14,102 nt of DNA from Methanolobus sp. UBA474 (GTDB lineage Archaea > Halobacteriota > Methanosarcinia > Methanosarcinales > Methanosarcinaceae), in assembly GCA_002501695.1 (NCBI GenBank), contig DANZ01000068.1, forward strand, positions 36,449-50,550, read 5' to 3'. The translations under genes and the position numbers were made by a program. Shown in pieces: positions 8,024 to 14,102 of the stretch. Every line of letters starts with the position of its first letter. The stretch's first letter is position 1. Below the pieces are notes generated by a model, which saw nothing but the letters and a program-made list of their open reading frames with translations, was not told the origin of the DNA and did no database searches.

Positions 8024-8371
8024 ATGGTCAAAAGAAGTGCAGAGGATATAGAGAAAAAGAAGGGTACAAGGGATAAGGTCGCAGGTAGTGCGAATCTAAC
8101 TAATAATGTGGATAATGAAGCTGAGGATGGCACAACCTTTGAGGAGTCTCTGGAAGAGCTTGAAGCCCTGGTGGACAGACTTGAACGGGGTCAATTGCTC
8201 CTGGATGAGAGTCTGGAACTGTTCGAGAGAGGCATGAAACTGGCCCGCTTATGCAACAGGAAATTATCAAAAGCAGAGCGGAAGATCGAGATGCTCATTG
8301 AAGATAACGGCAGGCTGAAGACCGGGACCTTCATGGCTGAAGAGCAGACGTTTTCCGGGAATCAAAAGTAG
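8024..8371 (+). CDS. xseB: exodeoxyribonuclease VII small subunit
   Basis: A 115-residue small subunit of exonuclease VII, the helical protein that binds several copies per XseA. The diagnostic stretch FEESLEELEALVDRLERG (about 38-55), then LDESLELFERGMKLA and LSKAERKIEMLIEDNG, aligns by eye with bacterial XseB. About 37 charged, low-complexity residues precede it and some 18 follow, making this longer than the usual 75-85 residues. Two starts are possible. ATG 8024 has GGAGG (8011-8015) 8 bases upstream and is preferred. ATG 8009 (five codons longer) has GGAG at 8000-8003. It probably shares an mRNA with xseA. Its TAG stop is only 5 bases from the stop of the convergent ccmF-type gene. Confidence 0.92.
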   Translation: MVKRSAEDIEKKKGTRDKVAGSANLTNNVDNEAEDGTTFEESLEELEALVDRLERGQLLLDESLELFERGMKLARLCNRKLSKAERKIEMLIEDNGRLKTGTFMAEEQTFSGNQK

Positions 8372-8376
8372 CACGC

Positions 8377-9444
8377 TTAAGCCTTATTCTCATCCTCTAG
8401 ATAACGCTTTGCCAGCAGGAATGAACTGCTTCCGATCAGGAATGCGAGGAAGATGGCTATCACCATTCCTTCCAGGCTGAAGTCCTGCCATGAGTGGACC
8501 GAAGCCCACATGCCGCTGCGGGTCACGAAGGTGGCGAATACCACAAGTATGAATGATACCATCGCAAGCAAGGGGGAAAGAAAATTGTATTCTCCCTGGG
8601 ATGTGCGGGTTCTCGCATGCAGGAACGCAGTTGCGGTTATCCATGGGATGAGGGATGAAGTTTCCACCGGGTCCCATGACCAGTACCAGGCCCCCCATCC
8701 CAGCACTTCGTATGCCCAGAATCCTCCGAGCCCGATGCCAAGGGTGAGGAAGAGCCAGGCGATACGCATCCAGTCCCTTGCTATGTCTGTCCATCTTCCA
8801 TCCTTTATCAGAAGGTTTGCAACCGCTGCTGCAAAGGGTATTGTGAAAGCCGCGTATCCCAGGAAGAGCACCGGCGGGTGTATGGCCATCCAGGGATTGC
8901 GCAGCAGGGGGTTCATGCCCTGGCCATAGAGAACTTCAAATGGTGTCGCAAAAGGATCCCAGTAATTGATCACGATGCCTGTTCCTGCGACGGTATATGT
9001 TGCAAAGGGACTCTTCAGTACCAATATCAGCAGGAACACTGATGCGATCCCGAGAGATACCATCCGGATGATGTTCATCAGGTTTGTGTCTGCTAGTTCC
9101 CTGGTTTGCCCCGTGTAACGTACGAGCAGTAATATTGCCAGTATGGCCCATGCCCATAGCAGGAGCGAACCCTCCTGGCCTGCCCACAGGGCCGATACCC
9201 TGTAATACCACGCGAGGTCCGCGCTTGAGTGGCTATATACGTAATAATAGGATGCATTTACTCTCAAAAGGTGTGCAACGAGCACCAGTATGGCCAGCGT
9301 TGTCGAGATCGCACATGCTATTTCCATCTTTTTAGACCACGTGCCGCGATCTTGCCTTTCGCTGATATGATGGGCAATTGAAAGGACTGTGGCCCCCGAC
9401 CCTGTAAGGAACGCGAGCCAGATAAGGATCATGCCAAAGTTCAT
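8377..9444 (-). CDS. ccmF: CcmF N-terminal half (WWD-domain heme lyase subunit), split gene
   Basis: A 355-residue membrane protein matching the N-terminal half of CcmF, the subunit that attaches heme to apocytochrome c outside the membrane. Visible motifs are WAGQEGSLLLW (87-97), the IHPP segment with His189, the tryptophan-rich WWD domain (WGAWYWSWDPVETSSL, 250-265), His276 in TATAFLHA, and His317 in TRSGMWASVHSW. By analogy with bacterial CcmF, His189 and His317 would be external heme ligands and His276 one ligand of the internal heme b. There are about nine to ten hydrophobic helices. The ATG at 9444 overlaps the stop of the upstream C-half gene as ATGA, with an AGAGG ribosome site before it, so the two are translationally coupled. 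The protein stops shortly after the helix that follows His317, where full-length CcmF would continue. Confidence 0.9.
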   Translation of the reverse strand: MNFGMILIWLAFLTGSGATVLSIAHHISERQDRGTWSKKMEIACAISTTLAILVLVAHLLRVNASYYYVYSHSSADLAWYYRVSALWAGQEGSLLLWAWAILAILLLVRYTGQTRELADTNLMNIIRMVSLGIASVFLLILVLKSPFATYTVAGTGIVINYWDPFATPFEVLYGQGMNPLLRNPWMAIHPPVLFLGYAAFTIPFAAAVANLLIKDGRWTDIARDWMRIAWLFLTLGIGLGGFWAYEVLGWGAWYWSWDPVETSSLIPWITATAFLHARTRTSQGEYNFLSPLLAMVSFILVVFATFVTRSGMWASVHSWQDFSLEGMVIAIFLAFLIGSSSFLLAKRYLEDENKA

Positions 9445-10397
9445 CGTTTGCCTCTGATGTTCTTGTCACTTTTCCGGCTTTGGGGATCTCTGCCTCTGCC
9501 GTGGTCGATCACTATCAGTGCAATAATGCCGATAGCCAGCATGTACAGGCCGCCCCAGAGGAAACTGATGTAAGGTACGGTCCTCATGTACAGGTCTATC
9601 TCTTCTTTCTGCAGGCTGATAGCCCTGGGGGCAATGAAGAGCTCTTCAGTGAGCCCGCGATGTATATACGTTGTCGTATAGCTCTGCCCCCACTTGAAAT
9701 CAGTAATGTACTTCACTTGTCCTTCCCGGAAGTAAGCCCCGTTCCTATAGACATCGAAACTGACCTCGGTTGTGTAAACGGATCCGGAATATGTCTGGTA
9801 TGGCTCCCCGGAATAGTATGAGTCCATGCTGTTGACCTTTATTGAGTAATCCTGTCCTGTGAACTGTCCGATGTTACCGGAACTGATCGTATTTGAACCT
9901 TCCACTTTCATATTGGCGCTCAATACGATTCCCAGCAGTATGAAAAGTATTCCCAGATGTATAATATGGGCGCTGGTCCCTCTGGCCATTGAATACAAAG
10001 AATCCCTGCTAAAGGCTTTTCCTATCCTGTAGATGGTCGCGAGCATGGCTAGTGCAATAATGGGGACGGAAATATCTGTTGCCAGATTCCCAAAGGGCGA
10101 TATCACTGCAAAGAAAGCTGCCAGTGCAGTATAGCCCGACACTATCAGCAGAATGCTCTTCTGCTCCAGATGACCGGTCAGCATGCACACGCTCAGCAGC
10201 AGTACAAGTCCGGCTGCGGGTAAAGCTGTCCGGGCATTAAAGTAAGCAGGTTCAAGACGTATTTCAGCTCCTGTTGTCAGTTTTGCAATAAGCGGAGTGA
10301 GCATGCCCATGAATATTATTGTTGCCAGAAGCAGAAAGACAACCACAGTAGCAAGCATTGTATTTTTCGGTGTCAGCAAAGGCTTCTTATCCATCAT
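9441..10397 (-). CDS. CcmF C-terminal half, encoded first in the operon
   Basis: A 318-residue membrane protein that I read as the missing C-terminal half of CcmF. It begins with a helix and GMLTPLIAKLTTGAEI (31-46), then AYFNARTALPAAGLVLLL (51-68), a pattern typical of the middle of CcmF. SAHIIHLGILFILLG (142-156) carries the likely second heme-b ligand (His144 or His147). An extracytoplasmic beta-rich domain follows (about 165-270, with YTTTYIHRGLTEELFIAP near its end), and a last helix at 275-298. Together the two proteins total 673 residues, close to an intact CcmF. The start is one of two adjacent ATGs (10397 or 10394); the ribosome site is weak. It shares a divergent promoter region with carS. 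It lacks the WWD domain, so it cannot work without the other half (inference). Confidence 0.82.
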   Translation of the reverse strand: MMDKKPLLTPKNTMLATVVVFLLLATIIFMGMLTPLIAKLTTGAEIRLEPAYFNARTALPAAGLVLLLSVCMLTGHLEQKSILLIVSGYTALAAFFAVISPFGNLATDISVPIIALAMLATIYRIGKAFSRDSLYSMARGTSAHIIHLGILFILLGIVLSANMKVEGSNTISSGNIGQFTGQDYSIKVNSMDSYYSGEPYQTYSGSVYTTEVSFDVYRNGAYFREGQVKYITDFKWGQSYTTTYIHRGLTEELFIAPRAISLQKEEIDLYMRTVPYISFLWGGLYMLAIGIIALIVIDHGRGRDPQSRKSDKNIRGKR

Positions 10398-10456
10398 CTG
10401 TTGTCAGCCCTACTTTAGGAGAGGTATGTAATATAGAGTTTTCTCTTGCATGCCAC

Positions 10457-10472
10457 TATATTTTAAATATAT
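10457..10472. promoter_or_regulatory. TATA-rich divergent promoter of carS and the split ccmF genes
   Basis: TATATTTTAAATATAT is nearly symmetric and can act as a TATA box in both directions. For carS it predicts a transcript start near 10490, which would exclude the upstream in-frame ATG at 10450. For the minus-strand ccmF genes it would give a leader of about 40 bases; another AT-rich box at 10423-10434 is an alternative. Flanking TTGCAT (10446-10451) and ATGCAA (10476-10481) are inverted about the same centre. Confidence 0.45.
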
Positions 10473-10518
10473 GTTATGCAATCATGGGCATAGAAAAGTG
10501 CTAAAACGGATGAATATA

Positions 10519-11076
10519 ATGATAGAGATACTGGTCACTGCTATCTGGCTGATGCTTCCTGCATATATCCCCAATTCAACAGCTGCCGTATTTGGAGGCG
10601 GCAGGCCCCTGGACGGAGGCAGGACACTCAAGGACGGGCGCCGCATTCTCGGTGACGGCAAGACATACCGCGGACTTATCGCAGGTACTATATGCGGCAT
10701 GCTGCTTGGGTTGTTGCAGGTGTATTACATGACCCGGCAGACCACGGCATTTGGGATCGCTCTGCCGTCTTTTGGCGAGCTGCCGGATGCACTTATAGTT
10801 ATATTCACGCTGGCCTTTGGAGCGCTTATCGGGGATCTGTCCATGAGTTTTGTCAAACGCAGGCTGGGGCTGAAAAGAGGTGCTCCCCTGCCGATAGTTG
10901 ACCAGCTTGACTTTGTGCTTGGCGCATGGGTACTGACATATATTGTCGCACCATCCTGGTTCACAGCCAATTTCACATTCTATGTAGCACTTACGGTAAT
11001 CCTTGTCACTCCTTTGTTACATGTTTCTACAAACATTGTCGGGTATCTTATAGGGGTAAAGAAAGAACCCTGGTAA
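10519..11076 (+). CDS. carS: CDP-archaeol synthase (CDP-2,3-bis-(O-geranylgeranyl)-sn-glycerol synthase)
   Basis: A 185-residue integral membrane enzyme. It uses CTP to activate the archaeal lipid precursor digeranylgeranylglyceryl phosphate, giving CDP-archaeol for phospholipid head-group attachment. Signatures are the first helix IWLMLPAYIPN, then FGGGRPLDGGRTLKDGRRIL followed by GDGKTYRG (residues 25-52), a GDLSMSFVKRRLGLKRG segment (105-121) and LPIVDQLDFVLG (124-135). About five hydrophobic helices are visible, and length is normal for the family. The start is uncertain. ATG 10519 matches the family start MIEI and has a GGATGA sequence upstream; ATG 10510 is three codons longer. An in-frame ATG at 10450 lies upstream of the likely TATA box and is rejected. 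The gene is divergent from the ccmF unit, and pyrE follows with its own apparent promoter. Confidence 0.93.
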   Translation: MIEILVTAIWLMLPAYIPNSTAAVFGGGRPLDGGRTLKDGRRILGDGKTYRGLIAGTICGMLLGLLQVYYMTRQTTAFGIALPSFGELPDALIVIFTLAFGALIGDLSMSFVKRRLGLKRGAPLPIVDQLDFVLGAWVLTYIVAPSWFTANFTFYVALTVILVTPLLHVSTNIVGYLIGVKKEPW

Positions 11077-11111
11077 AACCCGGGCATCATATGTTTTAAT
11101 TGTGATTTTAC

Positions 11112-11119
11112 AATATATA
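11112..11119 (+). promoter_or_regulatory. TATA box of pyrE
   Basis: AATATATA precedes the pyrE ATG (11156) by about 40 bases. Normal archaeal spacing gives a start near 11141 and a short leader that still holds the AGGTGATC ribosome site (11145-11152). Confidence 0.45.
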
Positions 11120-11155
11120 GGGATATATTCTCATAGATCTAATCAGGTGATCATC

Positions 11156-11692
11156 ATGCCAGGTTCAGAGAAAAGCAAACAATTACTGATCGATGCGCTG
11201 AAAGCTTGCGGTGCGGTCAGGTTCGGAGATTTCACACTTGCCTCGGGAAAGAAGAGCACTTACTACATCGATATCAAAAAAGCAAGTACGGACCCTGCAA
11301 CCCTGAGGATCATTTCAATGGAGGCTACAAAGGTTATAGCGGGCATGCAGGCAGATGCGGTTGGAGGTGTTGTGCTTGGAGGTGTCCCTCTGGCTACTGC
11401 TGTGTCCCTGGAGTCAGGACTGCCACTCTTGCTCATACGCAAATCTGACAAAAGTTACGGCACAGGCGGGCGTTTTGTGGGCGAGCTCAGAATCGGCTCA
11501 AAAGTGCTGCTGCTGGAAGACGTGACTACAAGCGGCGGTTCCGTAAAGGATGCAATTGAAGCTGTACGCACACAGGGCGGCGAGGTGGATTCAGTTGTCA
11601 CTGTAGTGGATCGTGAATCCGGCGCTGCGGATAACCTGGCTTCTATAGGAGTGAAGCTTATACCGCTTGTCAGGGCAAGTGATCTGGTCTGA
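11156..11692 (+). CDS. pyrE: orotate phosphoribosyltransferase
   Basis: A 178-residue enzyme of UMP synthesis that joins orotate and PRPP to give orotidine 5'-phosphate and pyrophosphate in the cytoplasm. The PRPP-binding signature VLLLEDVTTSGGSV sits at 117-130. Upstream are FTLASGKKSTYYIDIKKA (26-43), typical of the orotate-binding region, and LLIRKSDKSYGTGG (92-105) with the basic residues of the mobile loop. Length is normal for archaeal PyrE. The start at ATG 11156 is fixed by AGGTGATC at 11145-11152, an extended match to the 16S rRNA 3' end. The frame is open back to a GTG at 11102, but that lies upstream of the TATA box. It stands alone between carS and purD; all three are biosynthetic. 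Confidence 0.96.
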   Translation: MPGSEKSKQLLIDALKACGAVRFGDFTLASGKKSTYYIDIKKASTDPATLRIISMEATKVIAGMQADAVGGVVLGGVPLATAVSLESGLPLLLIRKSDKSYGTGGRFVGELRIGSKVLLLEDVTTSGGSVKDAIEAVRTQGGEVDSVVTVVDRESGAADNLASIGVKLIPLVRASDLV

Positions 11693-11728
11693 TCCTGCTG
11701 CGACTTAACATGGGAAAAACAAAAGGTA

Positions 11729-11748
11729 AGTTATTTATTATAATAACT
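11729..11748. repeat. AT-rich palindrome in the pyrE-purD gap, copy 1
   Basis: AGTTATT (11729-11735) and AATAACT (11742-11748) form a 7-bp inverted repeat. Within it, TTATTATAATAA (11735-11746) is a perfect 12-bp palindrome of the form TTATT-NN-AATAA. It could be a TATA box for a long purD leader, a pyrE 3' hairpin, or a regulator site. The 184-base gap otherwise holds no convincing gene. Confidence 0.35.
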
Positions 11749-11850
11749 AGCACTTTATGCTATTCCAACTTCTAATGAAATAAGAGTCCAATTGCGGACC
11801 TAAACCATGTCCTCATAAAAATCCCTATCAAACAACCGGTCTAGTCATAA

Positions 11851-11862
11851 TTATTTTAATAA
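11851..11862. repeat. AT-rich palindrome next to the purD ribosome site, copy 2
   Basis: TTATT-TT-AATAA is an inverted repeat of the same form as the copy at 11735-11746, 116 bases downstream of it. It ends one base before the GAGGT ribosome site (11864-11868) of purD. It may be the purD TATA box itself or an operator overlapping the start of transcription. Confidence 0.35.
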
Positions 11863-11876
11863 CGAGGTTTTAAGGT

Positions 11877-13181
11877 ATGAATATTTTAGTAGTAGGTGGT
11901 GGCGGGAGGGAGCACGCCATCACGGCAGCGCTGGCAAGGAGCAGGAAAGATCCCTCTGTATTTGCAGTAATGTCAAAAAAGAATCCCGGAATTGCGGACC
12001 TATGCGAGTCTTTCCTTCTTGCAAAAGAAACAGATGTCGATAAGGTTCTCGAGTTTGCTGTCAGGACGAATATAGATATCGCAGTTATTGGTCCCGAGGC
12101 ACCTCTTTCGGTTGGCCTTGCCGATGCGCTGGAAGATGCCGGTATCAGGGTCGCCTCTCCTAAGAAAGCGGTTGCCCAGATAGAGTTCAATAAGGGCTGG
12201 GCCCGCAATTTCATGAAGGATAATATGATCGCAGGCTGTCCTGAGTTCGAAGTGTTTACCGAGAAAGGTCCGATGGACTCGTTCATTGAGAAGCTTGGAG
12301 ACGTCGCTATCAAGCCGGCAGGTCTCACAGGCGGCAAAGGTGTTAAGGTAATGGGCGACCAGCTGCCTGACATGGATGCAGCTAAAGAATATGCAGCAAG
12401 CCTTCTTGCAACAGGCAGCGTGGTTGTCGAGGAGAATCTCAAAGGCGAGGAATTCACCCTGCAGGCTTTTGTGGATGGCGAGCATCTCGCCTTCATGCCT
12501 ACGGTGCAGGATCACAAGCGTGCCTTTGAGGGAGACCTTGGTCCAAACACGGGGGGCATGGGCTCTTACAATGATGCGGGAGAGATACTTCCCTTCCTTG
12601 TGGAAGAAGATGTAAGGCAGGCAAAGCAGATAATGCAGGATACTGTGAAGGCTCTGCGCAAGGTTACCGGTGTTGGTTATAAAGGAGCCCTGTATGGCCA
12701 GTTCATGATAACTAAGGCCGGTCCCAGGGTCATAGAGTTCAATGCACGCTTTGGAGACCCGGAGGCCATGAACGTACTGTCCCTTCTGGAAACCGATTAT
12801 GCGGACGTCCTGTCAGCTATTATCGCAGGCAGCCTTGACAGGCTTGATGTGAAGTTCAGCAGAAAGGCAACCGTATGCAAATATGCCGTTCCCTCAGGCT
12901 ATCCCGACAACCCTACAAGCGACAGGGAGGTCACCGTGGGCGATATCGGTGATGCCCTGCTCTTCTATTCAAGTGTTTATGAAAGTGGCGGCAAGGTATA
13001 TACCACAGGCTCAAGGGCGGTGGCAGTTGTGGGTGTCGCGGATACTATTGCTGAGGCGGAAAAGATTGCACAGCATGCGCTTGACAATCTTAAAGGGGAC
13101 CTGCACTCCCGGCGCGATATCGGCACTGCAGGACTTATACAGAAGCGTATCGATCACATGAAGAAGATACGCAGCAACTGA
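11877..13181 (+). CDS. purD: phosphoribosylamine-glycine ligase (GAR synthetase)
   Basis: A 434-residue ATP-grasp enzyme that couples phosphoribosylamine to glycine using ATP, the second step of purine synthesis. The N-terminal domain begins ILVVGGGGREHAI (3-15) and has IGPEAPLSVGLADAL (71-85). The ATP-grasp domain shows AIKPAGLTGGKGVKV (144-158), VVVEENLKGEEFTLQAF (182-198), DHKRAFEGDLGPNTGGMG (212-229) and VIEFNARFGDPEAM (285-298), which contains the metal-binding acidic residues. The C-terminal domain (about 330-430) contains CKYAVPSGYP. It is a full-length stand-alone enzyme with no fusion to PurM or PurN. The ATG at 11877 has GAGGT 8 bases upstream. argF follows after 14 bases, so the two probably share an mRNA. 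Confidence 0.97.
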   Translation: MNILVVGGGGREHAITAALARSRKDPSVFAVMSKKNPGIADLCESFLLAKETDVDKVLEFAVRTNIDIAVIGPEAPLSVGLADALEDAGIRVASPKKAVAQIEFNKGWARNFMKDNMIAGCPEFEVFTEKGPMDSFIEKLGDVAIKPAGLTGGKGVKVMGDQLPDMDAAKEYAASLLATGSVVVEENLKGEEFTLQAFVDGEHLAFMPTVQDHKRAFEGDLGPNTGGMGSYNDAGEILPFLVEEDVRQAKQIMQDTVKALRKVTGVGYKGALYGQFMITKAGPRVIEFNARFGDPEAMNVLSLLETDYADVLSAIIAGSLDRLDVKFSRKATVCKYAVPSGYPDNPTSDREVTVGDIGDALLFYSSVYESGGKVYTTGSRAVAVVGVADTIAEAEKIAQHALDNLKGDLHSRRDIGTAGLIQKRIDHMKKIRSN

Positions 13182-13195
13182 CCAGGAATGATAGC

Positions 13196-14101
13196 ATGAA
13201 ACATCTTATCTCAATGGCTGACCTATCGCAGGAAGAGATCGTCGCACTCCTTGATGTGGCGACCGAACTCAAGGAAAAGCGTGTGAAAGGCAAGGTCACT
13301 GACCTTTTGAAGAATAAGAGCATCGGGATGATCTTCGAGAAATCCTCCACCCGTACCAGGGTATCTTTCGAGGTTGCCATGAACGACCTCGGCGGTCATG
13401 CTCTGTACATGAACCCTCGGGATATGCAGCTTGGCCGCGGGGAAACCGTGGCAGATACGGCTAAAGTCCTTTCACGTTACCTCTACGGTATTGTTGCAAG
13501 GGTGTATAGCCATGATACCGTAACGGAACTGGCTGAGCACTCGGACGTACCTGTTATCAACGCACTCTCCGATAAGGAACACCCATGCCAGATAATAGCA
13601 GACCTGCTCACCATCCGCGAGTACAAGAACCGGCTTAAAGGCCTGAAGTATGCCTGGGTCGGCGACGGCAATAACGTATGCAATTCTGCTATCCTTGGAT
13701 GCACACTGACGGGGATGGAAGTTGCGGTTGCCTGCCCTCCCGGATATGAGCCTGACCCCGGGATAGTGAAGCAGGCAAAAAGGCTTGGCGGCAAAGTAAC
13801 AGTTACCAACGATCCCGCAGAGGCCGCAAAGAACGCGGACATCCTCTATACCGATGTGTGGGTATCCATGGGGGACGAGGAAGAGCGCGAGAAGCGCCTC
13901 CGGGACCTGGCGCCATACCAGATCAACATGCGGCTTGTCGATCTTGCAAAGCATGACGTTATCGTAATGCATTGCCTTCCGGCACACCGCGGCGAGGAGA
14001 TATCCGCAGAGGTCATGGACGGCCCACATTCCGTGGTCTTCGACCAGGCTGAGAACCGCCTGCACACCCAGAAAGCCCTCCTGCTGAAACTGATGGCCTG
14101 A
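13196..14101 (+). CDS. argF: ornithine carbamoyltransferase
   Basis: A 301-residue cytoplasmic enzyme that makes citrulline from carbamoyl phosphate and ornithine in arginine synthesis. The carbamoyl phosphate motif STRTR is at 51-55, HPCQ at 129-132, the ornithine-side DVWVSMG at 220-226 and HCLPAHRGEE at 259-268. These motifs separate it from the related aspartate carbamoyltransferase. The length is normal and the gene is complete, with its TGA one base before the window end. A modest AGGA ribosome site precedes the ATG. It lies 14 bases after purD and is probably co-transcribed with it. Confidence 0.97.
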   Translation: MKHLISMADLSQEEIVALLDVATELKEKRVKGKVTDLLKNKSIGMIFEKSSTRTRVSFEVAMNDLGGHALYMNPRDMQLGRGETVADTAKVLSRYLYGIVARVYSHDTVTELAEHSDVPVINALSDKEHPCQIIADLLTIREYKNRLKGLKYAWVGDGNNVCNSAILGCTLTGMEVAVACPPGYEPDPGIVKQAKRLGGKVTVTNDPAEAAKNADILYTDVWVSMGDEEEREKRLRDLAPYQINMRLVDLAKHDVIVMHCLPAHRGEEISAEVMDGPHSVVFDQAENRLHTQKALLLKLMA

Positions 14102-14102
14102 C

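Noticed and set aside
10450..10518. A longer carS start at ATG 10450.
   Set aside because: The likely TATA box (10457-10472) lies downstream of it, and the family starts near the ATG at 10519.
11102..11155. A longer pyrE start at GTG 11102.
   Set aside because: It lies upstream of the TATA box, while ATG 11156 has an excellent AGGTGATC site.
11710..11775. A short reading frame of about 21 codons in the pyrE-purD gap.
   Set aside because: It has no ribosome site, low complexity, and crosses the AT-rich palindrome; nothing supports translation.
11790..12002. A 13-base direct repeat AATTGCGGACCTA at 11790 and 11990, exactly 200 bases apart.
   Set aside because: About one such 13-base match is expected by chance in 14 kb, and the second copy lies inside purD coding sequence.

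Overview
The window reads as chromosomal DNA of a methanogenic archaeon, most likely of the order Methanosarcinales. Three lines support this. An archaeal lipid gene (CDP-archaeol synthase, carS) is present. Several genes are preceded by archaeal TATA boxes, and at least one transcript looks leaderless. A c-type cytochrome maturation factor (CcmF) is present, which fits the cytochrome-containing methanogens and their relatives. The species cannot be named from the sequence alone. No tRNA, rRNA, CRISPR array, insertion sequence or integrase is visible, and no gene-free stretch exceeds 300 bases. The two longest gaps are about 213 bases upstream of xseA and 184 bases upstream of purD.

Left part (1-2000): a radical SAM protein of the COG2108 type (minus) is divergent from a 61-residue two-cluster ferredoxin (plus). 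The ferredoxin gene converges on a flavin-reductase-like FMN protein (minus). This is a small redox group. Next (2039-6566, minus): an overlapping pair encodes a type II/IV secretion ATPase of the FlaI/TadA/GspE superfamily, with a cysteine-rich N-terminal region, and its two-module TadC/FlaJ-like membrane partner. No pilin or prepilin peptidase lies nearby.

Middle (6780-10397): xseA and xseB (plus) encode both subunits of exonuclease VII, a mainly bacterial enzyme. They end 5 bases from the end of a convergent two-gene unit (minus) in which CcmF is split into two proteins. The C-terminal half is encoded first and the N-terminal half second, with an ATGA overlap. The histidines expected to bind heme are divided between the two polypeptides.

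Right part (10519-14101, plus): carS (membrane lipid synthesis), pyrE (UMP synthesis), then purD and argF as a close pair (purine synthesis and citrulline formation). This is core biosynthesis. The purD leader carries two copies of an AT-rich palindrome of the form TTATT-NN-AATAA.

The items most worth a second look are the cysteine-rich orphan secretion ATPase and its partner, the order-swapped split CcmF, the archaeal exonuclease VII operon with a perfect 10-bp inverted repeat in its leader, and the repeated palindrome before purD. Nothing here is clearly a new system; most of the window is recognisable housekeeping or conserved archaeal gene content.
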